Assembly (NCBI RefSeq): GCF_010183535.1
Contig: NC_071331.1
Location: 7,192,001 to 7,256,000 of the forward strand
Reading direction: 5' to 3'
DNA: 64,000 nt
From: Caenorhabditis remanei
Lineage: Eukaryota > Nematoda > Chromadorea > Rhabditida > Rhabditidae
The translations under genes were made by a program, and so were the position numbers. How positions within the stretch are numbered: position 1 is the first letter of the stretch; each line of letters starts with the position of its first letter. The notes beneath the pieces were generated by a model. That model worked only from the letters and a program-made list of their open reading frames with translations, searched no databases and was not told the origin of the DNA. Below are positions 35,974 through 48,838 of the stretch, in pieces.

Positions 35974-37757
35974 ATGTTTTTAGTTTTTGAATAAAGGTAT
36001 TGAACATGGAATAATCTGAGCAATCGTGAAACTAAATGTTTCAACAATAGAACATTGTTGTAACCGGTTTTTAAATCAAAGATTGGATAATCATAAAAAC
36101 TTTTCCTCTAACCACTTGTGGAATTCTGCAATACTTGGGAAACGATTGAAGATTTTGACTACCATTGTTTCCTAGAGCCCGTTAGTATGATGAACTGAAA
36201 TTGTAAATTCCTTGATGATTTGAGAAAAAAACATTCATGTTTCAATAAAGTTTCAATTTGTTCACGTTGATAGAAATTTATTAACCTTTCAATTTTTAAA
36301 ACTATGTATTACTACATTTTCAGGGAAGTAGATTTCCCATTATCGACCAGGAGTTCTAACTAAGAAATTTTGTAAAATTCCATTTTTGCATTTTCGAACA
36401 AGCGGTTTTATCGTTCAAGTGGCAATATTCTGGGTTTCTTCACACTTTTATATGTACTTACGCGAACAGATAATATGAGACACATGAGGAATACGTTCTG
36501 CAAAATGACTATCATAACTAGCAAATCCAAAAAAGTATGATTGTTAAAAATTGATGGAATCTTTAGTGTTTCTGTCAGTTTAGATATTTAAACATGGTGT
36601 CTCATTTGTATTGAGTCGTTGCAGGTTGTTTTACCAAAGATGTTTTTGTATGAATCGTCAATTGATTTTTTAAACCTGGAAACGACTACATTGGATATAC
36701 GTAACTAACTACCGTTGCAACCCGTAAAAGGATGGCCACGGTCTTAGATGCTAAAATAAAATTGTTGGAGTATTTCGGGTTCCTGTTACAGTCAGTCCAT
36801 GTATTTAAAATTTGTTTTATTTTGGCAATGGGTATACCTCAATCTTTCAAAAAATCGTCTATTTGTTTTATTGGCCCTGGAAAGCACCCGATGAAACTAT
36901 TATAAATTCACAACACTGCGCCGCATGGCTTTAAAGGCGCAGCTAATTTATCAGAAATTTCGCGGAATGGTCTCGTAGTTGAAATAGATCAAATACCGTA
37001 TTTTCGAGCTTTGCTGGTCTAAAAATAAATGCAAATAATGTTTTTCGCTTCGAGACCATTTTGAACAAAGTAGCTGCGCCTTTAAAGCCATGCGGCGCAG
37101 TGTCGTGAATTTATAATACAGTGCATGGGAAAACAAAATCATTGAGCAATATAATGTTTAGGACAGATAGTGACAACAATCGAAGTGACAACAATGAAGA
37201 ACGCAAGTACCTCTGGAAAAATATTAAGAATGGAACAGCTTTTTTGCATGTTTTTAAACCTGGAAGGTTTTTTTTACTGTTTGAGTTACTTCTGATATTG
37301 AAAACGAAGTACTATCAGTAGTATGTCCTCCATCCCTTGGAAAAATTTTACAGCATAAACCTCTACCAATTACTGTGATGGTTTCAATAACAATAAATTA
37401 TCGATGAACACGTGTTTTTTGTTCGATTAAAAAATCTAAATTACTGGATGTATTTGAACGAGGAAACCAAGTACGTTTCTTGGAGATAGATATGGGTTTT
37501 TCCTGTTTTAAATCAAAGATATATTTAATATTCTTTTCGAAATACAATACATGTGTGGCAAAGTTTTGAAGAGTCATGAATTGATAGTCTGTTTCAGTTA
37601 CCTGTGAATTAACCAGAATTAGATTTTTGTGGGATTGTTTTTTTTCATGATCCTTGAAATGAAAATTAATTATCTGTGAAAGTCTTCATCTAAATAATGA
37701 GTTTCAGTAAAGCGCAGTTGCAAGATCACTGATTAGTAACATAAATATTTTTTGTTG
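35974..37757. repeat. Segmental duplicate downstream of protease copy 1
   Basis: This block recurs after copy 2 (40512-41960) and copy 3 (43578-46600) in the same order, for example TTCAACAATAGAACATTGTT and TTTTATATGTACTTACGCGA. It makes a gene-plus-spacer repeat unit of about 4 kb. A polyadenylation signal AATAAA lies near 35990. Confidence 0.8.
36900..37116. mobile_element. 217-bp TA-flanked MITE (Tc1/mariner-type)
   Basis: Arms TTATAAATTCACAACACTGC...GCCGCATGGCTTTAAAGG and the complement ending GAATTTATAA are flanked by TA (36898-36899, 37117-37118). The two sister spacers lack it and read GAAACTACAGTTCATGGG (about 41456 and 46000), so this is an insertion after or between the duplications. 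Confidence 0.88.
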
Positions 37758-38342
37758 CCCATTCTCCCGTCCTTCCGAATCCCAGACCTTGACGTCATCC
37801 TTCAACGCCATCACATCCCAACTCCAGATGCCAAGTATACCAATGCATTCCAAAATTTCCTTGTTAAGTACTTGAGAGAGTACAAAACAGAAGATGAACT
37901 GGTGAAGAGATTCACTATTTTTTCAAGGAATATGGATTTGGTGGAGAGGTAAGGTTCACGGTTTCAAATAACTGAATTTTGGAAAAAAAACAAACTATTT
38001 AATTCTGTCATGATAATTTACAGATACAACAAAGAAGACTTCGGAAAAGTGACTTATGAACTCAATGACTTCTCCGACTTGAGTGACGAAGAATGGAAGA
38101 AATTTTTGATGTCACCGAAACCAAAGGGTCCATCAAAATCAGCAGCCAAGCCTTTCACTCCAAAAGAAAAACGAATTATCCCAGAATCCGTTGACTGGAG
38201 AAATGTGAAAGGAAACAACCATGTGACCGGAATTAAGTATCAAGGACCGTGTGGATCCTGTTGGGCGTTTGCTACAGCGGCGGCTATTGAATCCGCTGTG
38301 TCGATTAGTGGAGGTGGTCTGCAGAGCTTGTCTTCGCAACAG

Positions 38343-38746
38343 GTAATACTGCATGGACTGAAATTCCATTCGGCCCGGTCGGGATCGGTCCAACCGCTGA
38401 CCGACCGCCGACAGGACCGACCGCCGACCGTATGAACCGACTGTCAATTTTCTGTCGATTTCAATTTAAACAATTGTCGTCCAATATAGCGCATGCAGGA
38501 AAGGAAAAATTGCGTAGGACGGCGATCGGCCAGTCGGCAATCTGCTGGTTGATGATCGGTCAAGTCGCCGGTCAATCAGGTCGGCGGTCGGTCAGGTCGG
38601 CGGTCGGTCGGTCGGCGATATGTTGGTCGGCGGTCGGTCAGGTCAGCGGTCAGGTCGGCGGTCGGTCAGGCCGGCGGTCGGTCATGTCGGCGATCGGTCG
38701 GTCGGCGATCTGTTGGTCGAAGATCGGTCGGGTCGAAGCCATTGCA
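38343..38746. repeat. GGTCGG-rich element in protease copy 2
   Basis: Same family and same intron as at 34797-35260, with a different number and order of GGTCGG/GGCGGTC units. It is interrupted at its right end by the element at 38747. Confidence 0.75.
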
Positions 38747-39795
38747 CACAGGTCGTTCGCAAACGATCCGTTACGGATGCTCTGGACGATCGCGCACGGT
38801 CCATATCGGTACCGAAAAAAATACTCGTTATGGATCCAAAACCGACCCGTTTGCGAACGTCGTATACGGGTCCGTGCGCGATCCGTTCATTTCTGGTTGC
38901 TCTCCTTGCCCTCCCCTTCCCATTTTTCTTGGTTTTCAAAGCAAAAAAGCTTTTTGTAATGACTTATTTATTTCAGAAAAAAATCATTTAAACAATTAAA
39001 AATTCAAGAACGAAAAATAGAAAAGTCAACAAAAAAATTAATATAAAATTTATTGAAGCATTCCTAATTTTTTGTCGATTTGTGTCGATTTTGTGTCAAT
39101 ATCCATAATTCTGTCCATTTTTGAAGCCAAAATCCTGTTGTAGTTGCCTCCGTCCGTTTCCGCCAAGGCAACAATTGATGCTCTGAAAATTTATTTTTCT
39201 CATTTTTATCTGGAAATAAATCGCTCACTCACCGAAAAACTGCTTGGAAGTAGATTGTTTCTGCATAATTTATCGAAAAATGTTGAACTTCCGGCTCCTT
39301 ATTTCTTGATTTGAATATCCGACAAGATTCTGAAAAATAAAAGTCATACACTATTTATAGGTCGCCGATAGACAAACCTCAACAAAATTGTTGTCCATTT
39401 TGTTCGAATTGGTCTCCAATAATTTTATCACCCTGAAAAACCATGAAAACGTAAATAAATCAAAAAAAATTTGAGAAAAAATAGGAAAAAATATTCAAAA
39501 TAAAAATAAAAATTGAGCTGGCCGCGAGAGAAAAAGTTAGTCCAATCATCCATATACGATCCGTCTGCGAAAGCAATCAGAGTCGCTCATTAGGACATCG
39601 TAAACCATTCTCATGCGATCTCGTATCCGAGCAATGCGCGCACAGTCGATAGAAAAGTTGGACATCCATAAACGGACCGTGTGCGAATGAGAAATACGCG
39701 TTGTGCGCGAACGACCTATCGCGAGAAGCCTCGTTACGGTAAAGACTACGCACAAGATTCGCATCCGTAACGCGTCTACTCGCGAAAAACCTGTG
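38747..39795. mobile_element. 1.05-kb DNA element with CACAGGT ends in protease copy 2 intron
   Basis: Ends CACAGGTCGTTCGC and GCGAAAAACCTGTG are imperfect inverted repeats; CA may be duplicated. Copies 1 and 3 lack the insert. Several ATACG(A/G)(T)CCG-type subterminal repeats recall those of the 6.8-kb element. On the minus strand, 39050-39340 holds an exon-like frame (ESCRIFKSRNKEPEV; ASIVALAETDGGNYN; DRIMDIDTKSTQIDKK) with a stop and AATAAA near 39050, but joining it to an upstream exon meets stops. Superfamily uncertain. Confidence 0.6.
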
Positions 39796-40511
39796 CAGGG
39801 ACTTTAACATTCTCCTAGAAATTTTCGAAAAAATATTGTTTCACTGAGACAGTAAAAACCTTGAAAGAATGCCTCTGTAATAATCATGGTGTTTTCTTTC
39901 AGCTCCTCGACTGCACCCCTGTCTCCGATAAATGTGGTGGTGGTGAGCCAGTTGAGGCTCTCTCTTATGCTCAATTCCACGGAGTCACCAGTGCTCGCAG
40001 CTATCCATACTACTTCTGGTCCACAACATGTCGAGAGAATGTTCCAACTGTTGCGAAGATTTCTACCTGGGCAGAGGCTGAAAGTGAAGAGGAATTGGCG
40101 GAAATGGTGGCACTCAAGGGGCCAATGATTATCTGTGCTAACTTTGCAACTAATAAGAACAGATTCTATCATAGTGGAATTGCAGAGGATCCGGATTGCG
40201 GGGTGAGTCAGAGAGTAATTTTTCATGTCATTTATTTGAATTATATGTACATCAAGAAACACTTCACGTAACAAAGTTTGAAATTTCTGAATATCCTGAA
40301 ACATTAGAAAATATTTTCTTAAGACTTAATCTGTTCTCTATTTTAGACCGAACCCACTCATGCTCTAATCGTTATCGGATACGGTCCAGACTACTGGATT
40401 CTCAAGAACACTTACAGCAAGGTGTGGGGAGAGAAGGGATACATGAGAGTGAAGAGAGGTGTCAACTGGTGTGGAATTAACACGGAGAAACCACTTTTGC
40501 CTATTTTGTAA

Positions 40512-41962
40512 ATGTTTTTAGTTTTTGAATAAAGATATTGAACATTCCATATTCGTAGTAATCGGTAAACTAAATGTTTCAACAATAGAACATTGTTGTA
40601 ACCGGTTTTTAAATCAAAGATTGGATAATCATAAAAACTTTTCCTCTAACCACTTGTGGAATTCTGAAATACTCGGGAAACGATTGAAGATTTTGACTAC
40701 CATTGTTTCTTAGAGCCCGTTAGTGTGATGGAACTGAAATTGTAAATTCCTTGATGATTTGAGAAAAAAAACATTACATAATGTTTCAATAACGTTTTAA
40801 TTTGTTCACATTCATAGAAATTTAATCAACCTTTCAATTTTTTTAAATTATTACTACATTTTCAGGGATGCAGGTTCTCAATTATCGATTTATTCTGTTG
40901 TGGATCTAAACAAGTTTGCCCTAAGACATTTTGAAAGTTTCTTTTGAGTATTTTCGCATTTTCCAATAAGCGATTTTATTGTTGTGGTGACATTTTTCTG
41001 GGTTTCTTCACACTTTTATATGTACTTACGCGAACAGATAATATGGGACACATCAAGAATACGTTCTGCAAAATGGCTACCATAACTTGCAAATCGAAAC
41101 AAGTATGATTGTTAAAAATTGTTGGAATCTTTATTGTTTCAGTCAGTCCAGATATTTAAACATGGTGTCTCATTTTGATTGTGTCGTTTCAGGATGTTTC
41201 ACCAAAGATTTTTTTGTATGAATCGTAAATTGATTATTTAAACCTGGAAACGACAACATTGGATATACGAAACTCCCGCAAAAAGGATGGCCACGGTCTT
41301 ACAATTAGATGCTAAAATAAAATTGTTGGAGTATTTCGGGTTCCTGTTACAGTCAGTCCATGTATTTAAAATTTGTTTTATTTTGGCAATTTGTATACTT
41401 CAATTTTTGAAAAAAATCGTCTGTTTGTTTTATTAACCCTGGAAAGCACCCGTTGAAACTACAGTTCATGGGAAAACAAAATCATGGAGCAATATAATGT
41501 TTAGGACAGATAGTGGCAACAATCGAAGTGACAACAATGAAGAACGCAAGTACCTCTGGGAAAATAGTAAGCACAGAACAGCTTTTTTTTGCATTTTTTT
41601 AAACCTGGAAGGTTTTTTTTACTGTTTGAGTTACTTCTGATACTGAAAACGAAGTACTATCAGTAGTATATTTGAACGAGGAAACCACGTTTCTTGGAAA
41701 TAGATATGATTTTTTTCTGTTTCAAATCAAAGATATATTTAACATTCTTTTCGAAATACAATACACGTGTGGCAAAGTTTTGAAAAGTCATGAATTGATA
41801 GTCTGTTTCAGTTACATGTGAAAACCAGAATAAGATTTTTGTGGGATTGCTTTTTCCATTATAATGAAAATTAATTATCTGTGAAAGTCTTCATCTAAAT
41901 AATGAGTTTCAGTAGAGCGCAGTTGCAAGATCACTGATTAGTAACATAAATATTTTTTGTTG
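40512..41962. repeat. Segmental duplicate downstream of protease copy 2
   Basis: Same spacer as 35974-37757 without the 217-bp MITE and with small deletions. It ends in the TTTTTTGTTGCCC sequence that replaces the exon-2 acceptor. No other gene is seen. Confidence 0.8.
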
Positions 41963-43577
41963 CCCATTCTCCCGCCCTTCCGAATTCCAGACCTAGACGT
42001 CATCCTTCAACGTCATCACATCCCAACTCCAGATGCCAAGTATACCAATGCATTCCAAGATTTCCTTGTAAAGTATTTGAGAAAGTATAAGACAGAGGAT
42101 GAATTGGTGAAGAGATTCAGTATTTTCTCAAGGAATATGGATTTGGTAGAGAGGTACTGTTTACGGTTTCAAATAACTGACTACTAGGAAGAAAGTTCTT
42201 TTTTAATATTGAATCTCTTTCAGATTTAACAAAGAAGACCTCGGGAAAGTGACCTATGAACTCAATGACTTCACTGACTTGAGTGACGAAGAATGGAAGA
42301 AATTTTTGATGTCACCGAAACCAAAGAGTCCATCAAAATCAGCAGCCAAGCCTTCCGCTCTAAAAGAAAAACGAGTTATCCCAGAATCCATTGACAGGAG
42401 AAATGTGAAAGGAAACAACCATGTGACCGGAATCAAATATCAAGGACCGTGTGGATCCTGTTGGGCGTTTGCTACAGCGGCGGCTATTGAATCCGCTGTG
42501 TCGATTAGTGGAGGTGGTCTGCAGAGCTTGTCTTCGCAACAGGTAATACTGCATGGACTGAACTTCCATTCGGCCCGGTCGGGATCGGTCCAACCGCCGA
42601 CCGACCGCCGACAGGACCGACCGCCGACCGTCCGAACCGACTGTCAATTTTCTGCAGATTTCAATTAAAAAAATTGTCGTCCAATATGGCGCATGCAGGC
42701 AGGAAAAATTGCGTAGGACCGCGATCGGTCGGTCGGCGATGTGTTGGTCGAAGGTCGGTCAAGTAGCCGGTCAATCAGGTCGGCGGTCGGCTGTCGGTCA
42801 GGTAGGCGGTCGGTCAGGTCGACGGTCGGTCATGTCGGCGGTCGGTCAGGTCGGCGGAAAAACTGTACCGAATGGGACCGGGATTAACATTCCCCTAGAA
42901 ATTTTCGAAAAAATATTGTTTCACTGAGACAGTAAAAACCTTGAAAGAATGCCTCTGTAATAATCACATGGTGTTTTCTATCAGCTCCTCGACTGCCTGT
43001 CTCCGATAAATGTGGTGGTGGTGAGCCAGTTGAGGCTCTCTCTTATGCTCAATTCCATGGAGTCACCAGTGCTCGCAGCTATCCATACTACTTCTGGTCC
43101 ACAACATGTCGGGAGAATGTTCCAACTGTTGCGAAGATTTCTACCTGGGCAGAGGCTGAAAGTGAAGAAGAATTGGCGGAAATGGTGGCACTCAAGGGGC
43201 CAATGATTGTCTGTGCTAACTTTGCAACTAATAAGAACAGATTCTATCACAGTGGTATTGCAGAGGATCCGGATTGCGGCGTGAGTCAGAGAGTAATCTA
43301 TTTGAATTATTCAAAAGATCCCTAAAAATCATTTAAACAGAAAAGTTCGAAAAGTTCGAAGTTTCTGAATATCCTGAAACGTTAGAAAATATTTGTTAGT
43401 TTTGTATTTCAGACCGAACCAACTCATGCTCTAATCGTTATCGGATACGGTCCAGACTACTGGATTCTCAAGAACACTTACAACAAGGTGTGGGGAGAAA
43501 AGGGATACATGAGAGTGAAAAGAGGTGTCAACTGGTGTGGAAGCAACACGGAGAAACCACTTTTGCCTATTTTGTAA
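41963..43577 (+). pseudogene. Papain-family cysteine protease, copy 3, lacks exon 1 and is frameshifted
   Basis: Exons 41963-42153, 42224-42542, 42985-43280 and 43413-43577. Exon 4 is 296 nt against 300 in the sisters: four bases are missing after CTCCTCGACTGC near 42996, shifting the frame after the active-site Cys. Also lost are the signal exon, the exon-2 acceptor AG, and the Trp of the DWR motif (DRR here). Near the C-terminus CGIN is CGSN. It is the most decayed of the three. Confidence 0.85.
42543..42885. repeat. GGTCGG-rich element in protease copy 3
   Basis: Shortest of the three intronic copies. The left end CCATTCGGCCCGGTCGGGAT and right end ACTGTACCGAATGGGACC form an imperfect inverted repeat (CCATTCGG/CCGAATGG), which supports a MITE origin. 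Confidence 0.75.
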
Positions 43578-46500
43578 ATGTTTTTAGTTTTTGAATAAAG
43601 GTATTGAACATGGAATAATCTGAGCAATCGTGAAACTAAATGTTTCAACAATAGAACATTGTTGTAACCGGTTTTTAAATCAAAGATTGGATAATCATAA
43701 AAACTTTTCCTCTAACCACTTGTGGAATTCTGCAATACTTGGGAAACGATTGAAGATTTTGACTACCATTGTTTCCTAGAGCCCGTTAGTATGATGAACT
43801 GAAATTGTAAATTCCTTGATGATTTGAGAAAAAAACATTCATGTTTCAATAAAGTTTCAATTTGTTCACGTTGATAGAAATTTATTAACCTTTCAATTTT
43901 TAAAACTATGTATTACTACATTTTCAGGGAAGTAGATTTCCCATTATCGACCAGGAGTTCTAACTAAGACATTTTGTAAAATTCCATTTTTGCATTTTCG
44001 AACAAGCGGTTTTATCGTTCAAGTGGCAATATTCTGGGTTTCTTCACACTTTTATATGTACTTACGCGAACAGATAATATGAGACACATGAAGAATACGT
44101 TCTGCAAAATGACTATCATAACTAGCAAATCCAAAAAGTATGATTGTTAAAAATTGATGGAATCTTTAGTGTTTCTGTCAGTCCAGATATTTAAACATGG
44201 TGTCTCATTTGTATTGTGTCGTTGCAGGTTGTTTTACCAAAGATTTTTTTGTATGAATCGTCAATTGATTTTTTAAACCTGGAAACGACTACATTGGATA
44301 TACAGTGCGCGTCATAAAGATAGCCCCCCCCTCCGATTATGTCGGTTCTGGCTCATCCGTAAGTTTTCATGAAAAATGGGTAACAGCATTCGATTCCTCG
44401 TGCGAAATAACCCCTGGGCGCAAAGTTTCATGAATCTCCTACAAAAACTACGGGTACACCATCGAAAACTTGAAAAATAGGCCGCGTCATAAAGATAGCC
44501 CCCCTTGAGAATTTTCAATTTCTCCATGATTTTTTTCCGTTAAAAATTCTACTTTGAAGAGCCAGGTTATGCTAAAAAGTGCAAAAATCGGGATTTTTGA
44601 GGAAAACGATCGTAATTCGCATTTCAAATAGAGGGAGCAATATTTTTGCACGATATTTTACTTTTTTCGGTACTTGTCTGATAATTTTATTTTACTTTTG
44701 GCTGAAAAAAGCGGCTCTGAATGCTCAGAGGCCATCCCAATGTGAAGGAAATTCACTCAGGAAGATGGTTTTGAGCTTCTTCAAGATGAAGAACGTCTGA
44801 GAATCTGTTTTTATGGTATAGTTTTTGAAAGAAATAGTAGAATCAAGTTTCATTTTATTACCAAGACATAGCTGAACTACTTCGACCAATTAGTAACAAG
44901 TACTAGTCTTTCAAATCATGATCTAGTGTCCCAAATCTTTTTTCACTAGTAAAACACTGGATATCGTGAGTTAAACGATGAGTAGACAACTTTTTGAAAA
45001 GAAACTACAAACATTGTTTTTGTTTAAAGGTTTTTCACTCATTTCAAATAATTTTAAATCTCTTAAACTTACTATTGGTTCGAGAACACAATATTCCTTT
45101 GTGAAAATAACTTGACCATGATTTCTACTGCTAGTACTTATCTGTAACCTGGTAAGGTCTTTTAGAAACGTCTTAGTTACATAACAAAAGTTTATTTAAA
45201 CCATTCTCAAACAGATTTCACTTCAAAAACAGATTCTCAGACGTTCTTCAACTTGAAGAAGCTCAAAACCATCTTCCTAAGTGAATTTACTTCACATTGG
45301 GATGGCCTCTGAGCATTCAGAGCCGCTTTTTTCAGCCAAAAGTAAAATAAAATTATCAGACAAGTACCGAAAAAAGTAAAATATCGTGCAAAAATATTGC
45401 TCCCTCTATTTGAAATGCGAATTACGATCGTTTTCCTCAAAAATCCCGATTTTTGGACTTTTTAGCATAAACTGGCTCTTCAAAGTAGAATTTTTGCTGT
45501 AAAAATATGGAGAAAAATAAGATAACGCTGATAAAAATGCGAATTTTATCGATTGAAAACGTGTTTTAGTGAAAAAACGGAAAAAAATCATGGAGAAATT
45601 GAAAATTCTCAAGGGGGGCTATCTTTATGACGCGGCCTATTTTTCAAGTTTTCGATGGTGTACCCGTAGTTTTTGTAGGAGATTCATGAAACTTTGCGCC
45701 CAGCACGAGGAATCGAATGCTGTTACCCATTTTTCATAAAAACTTACGGATGAGCCAGAACCGACATAATCGGAAGGGGGGCTATCTTTATGACGCGCAC
45801 TGTACGTAACTAACTACCGTTGCAACCCGTAAAAGGATGGCCACGGTCTTAGATGCTAAAATAAAATTGTTGGAGTATTTCGGGTTCCTGTTACAGTCAG
45901 TCCATGTACTTAAAATTGTTTTATTTTGCCAATGTGTATACTTCAATTTTTGAAAAAAATCGTCTATTTGTTTTATTAACCCTGGAAAGCACCCGATGAA
46001 ACTACAGTTCATGGGAAAACAAAATCATGGAGCAATATAATGTTTAGGACAGATAGTGGCAACAATCGAAGTGACAACAATGAAGAACGCAAGTACCTCT
46101 GGGAAAATAGTAAGCACAGAACAGCTTTTTTTTGCATTTTTTTAAACCTGGAAGGTTTTTTTTACTGTTTAAGTTTCTCCTGATACTGAAACCGAAACCG
46201 AAGTACTATCAGTATTTCGTTCGCCATCGTTTGGAAAAATTTTTACAGCATAAGCCTCTACCAATTACTGTGATAGTTTCAATTATTACTGTGATGGTTT
46301 CGATTAAAAATCTAAATTACTGGATGTGTTTGAACGAGAAAACCAAGTACGTTTCTTGGAAATAGATATGATTTTTTTCTGTTTCAAATCAAAGATATAT
46401 TTAATATTCTTTTCGAAATACATACAACACACATGCGGAAAATTTTTTTTAGAGTCATGAATTGATAGTCTGATTCAGTTACATGTGAAAACCAGAATAA

Positions 46501-47183
46501 GATTTTTGTGGGATTGCTTTTCCATTATAATGAAGATTAATTATCTGTGAAACTTTTCATCTAAATAAAAATGTTTGTTTTGAATACTTTAATTCGCTGT
46601 TCCAGATATCCGATGAGCTTATTTTCATCGGTATCCAGTACTGTGTTGTTCAACCACACAGCGAAAAAAACTTCGGAACTATTTACTTTTTTTGTACAAT
46701 TTTGATTTATTCAAGAAATGGTAATAAATTATCGGGTAAATACGTTTGTTTGGGATACAGAATTCGCTGTTCCAGAGATCCGATAAATTCACTATCATTG
46801 GTATCAAGTGCTAGACCTTTCATAAATATAGCTACACTTGAGCGATACACAATAAACACAAAAAACTCGAACTAACATAAAATTTCAAAAAAAGATAAGT
46901 TGCTTTTTTTTTACAAAATTCCGTAGAACATATTTCATTCATTCTTTCCCAACCTATCCGCAAGCATTTTATCTCAACCTTGTCATAAAATCTTTGTCTT
47001 CTTTTCTATCACATGAATGAAGGTCAAACTTCGCTACTGATAAAACTTTATTAAACCACTGATAAGATAACACGCGTCGACCATTTTTTTTCTTCTGTTT
47101 CATTCACTCAATTTTTCTACTTTTCAACCTTGAGGATATTCTTGTGACTGTTTCAGTTATTTCCGCCGATTGAAGAGAGAATA
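43578..47183. repeat. Segmental duplicate downstream of protease copy 3 plus intergenic DNA
   Basis: 43578-44300 and 45803-46600 are one spacer copy split by the 1.5-kb element at 44303. 46600-47183 is AT-rich; TTCGCTGTTCCAGA(T/G)ATCCGAT occurs twice (46595, 46765). No gene recognised. Confidence 0.75.
44303..45802. mobile_element. 1.5-kb Tc1/mariner-type foldback element
   Basis: Ends CAGTGCGCGTCATAAAGATA and TATCTTTATGACGCGCACTG are flanked by TA. The sister spacer at 36697 reads GATATACGTAACTAAC, the empty site. Arms of about 500 bp are inverted copies (44303-44810 and 45230-45802), with about 100 bp present only in the right arm. No transposase is encoded. Confidence 0.9.
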
Positions 47184-48838
47184 ATGACCACTGAAATATC
47201 CGTGGCCGAAATGCGTGCTGCTCACAAGAGAACCGCCCCTTTTCTTCATAACACTCCGATTATGTCAAGTGAAAATATCAATGAAAAGGTTGGAGTGCCT
47301 GTATTGTTCAAATCTGAACATTTACAAAAAAGGGAAGTTTCAAAGTGAGAGGAGCATTGAATTCAGCGATTCTGGCAAAGGAACTAAAAGCGAACGGAGT
47401 GGTGAGTAGAAAATTATTACAAATAAAAAGCGTTCAAAAAACAATTTAAAATGTTGACACATTGCGATATGATAAAACTGAAACTGTAAATTTTTCGAGC
47501 TTCTGAGGTAAAAAAACTAATAAGTATTAGCACGGCAAAGATCTTATAACTGGGTTCCACCAAAATGCCTTTGAAAAATCTATTTTTCTCTGAGTCTCTC
47601 AATTTCGCACACAACTTTCTTCGATTTCGGTAGAGCGCGGTTGTAAGAAGCGTACCGTGCTAGTATTTTTCTCAATTTTTTCGAAATTGAAAAAATAATC
47701 AAAAATAGTTAAAAATCCTATTCAAGCTTGAGTTTTATCGAAGATTAAAAACATAGTCGAAATCAGGATTTTCCAAAAAAATCAACATTTACAAATTTTT
47801 TTTTGTTTCATTATGTTGCCCAGTCTTAGAAAAACTGAATTTAAAAAAAATTGTTTCAAAATTGGACCAACTGATTTAAAAAAAAGATGACTTGAAAATT
47901 ACATTCTGAAACGGTGACTTATTTATTGTTTTGCCTAGATTCTAACGACATTTAATTATGTTCCAAGCACTACATAAAATCTTCTTCTTTTATTTGTATT
48001 TTGGTAGTCTAGCGACTGTATTTGCTCTATTCTCAGATCGCCCACTCATCCGGAAACCATGGCCAAGCCCTTGCCTGGGCTGCTCAAAAAATAGGCCTCC
48101 CTTGCACTATCGTAGTACCAGACAATGCTCCGATCTCTAAAATAGATGGAATGAAAGAGTACAACGCAAACCTTGTGTTTTGTGAGTCCACGGTTATTAG
48201 CAGGTAAGCTGATAAGTTAAATTATGACAATTCAGTGAGAGTTACAGAGAATCAGTATGTGCAGAACAAGCTGAAAAGTTGGAGTACTATTTTGTGAACC
48301 CTTATGATTGTGGATCAATGATTAATGGACATGTAAGTAGACTTCTGAAGGGGATAATTTGTAATTAAGATTCGGATTCAGGCATCCATTGCAATTGAGA
48401 TTTTGGAGCAAGCTGGGGATGACATAGACTCAATTTTCCTTTCCGTTGGAGGCGGTGGATTTGCATCGTCCGTAGCCTTTTTGATAGGAAATTTGAGACC
48501 GGATATGGAAGGTAAGTCCCCTTAGCCCTTTTTCTTACTATGTTTAAAAAAAATTTAGTATTCCTCGTGGAACCTGAAGACAAACAACTCTCAAACCTTC
48601 TGGCTAACAACGTGCCTTGTTCAGTGGACACTTTGGATACCATGGCGGATGGTGTCAGGGTGGCACATGTTGGAACTCTCTGTGAGCCAATTTTGAGAAA
48701 GTTTTGTACTGGAAAAGTAATTAGTGTGGTAAGTGCGCTCTGTAGAAATGTTTTATTGAACTAGAATTTCAGAAGGAAGAGGAGATCAAAGAGGCGTTGA
48801 AATTGGACACGAGAAATCGGATGGAAAGATCAAGTTGA
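47184..48838 (+). pseudogene. Serine-racemase/threonine-dehydratase-like gene, frameshifted and fused to pkd-2 sequence
   Basis: Exons 47184-47401 (MTTEISVAEMRAAHKRTAPF), 48037-48203 (SSGNHGQALAWAA), 48236-48332, 48382-48511 (glycine loop SVGGGGFAS), 48559-48728 and from 48773. These are fold-type II PLP-enzyme motifs; the PLP lysine lies in SFKVRGA (near 47340). One base is missing just before it (about 47325-47332) against the expected QKTGSFK. In the last exon the sequence switches at about 48806 into pkd-2 exon 1 in the wrong frame and stops at TGA 48836, so the C-terminal region is lost. Exon phases otherwise agree. Confidence 0.82.

Larger units (their letters stand above)
37758..40511 (+). 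pseudogene. Papain-family cysteine protease, copy 2, lacks exon 1
   Basis: Exons equivalent to 2-5: 37758-37948, 38024-38342, 39903-40202 and 40347-40511, all in frame (active-site [34 protein letters not shown]). The signal-peptide exon is missing, and the acceptor before exon 2 reads TTGTTG where copy 1 has TTGTAG, with no in-frame ATG nearby. A 1.05-kb transposon plus the GGTCGG element swell intron 3. The body is intact, so loss is recent, or an unseen upstream exon is used. Confidence 0.82.

Noticed and set aside
44312..45612. Open frames of 67-73 codons in both arms of the 1.5-kb foldback element
   Set aside because: They mirror each other because the arms are inverted copies, and show no transposase motif.
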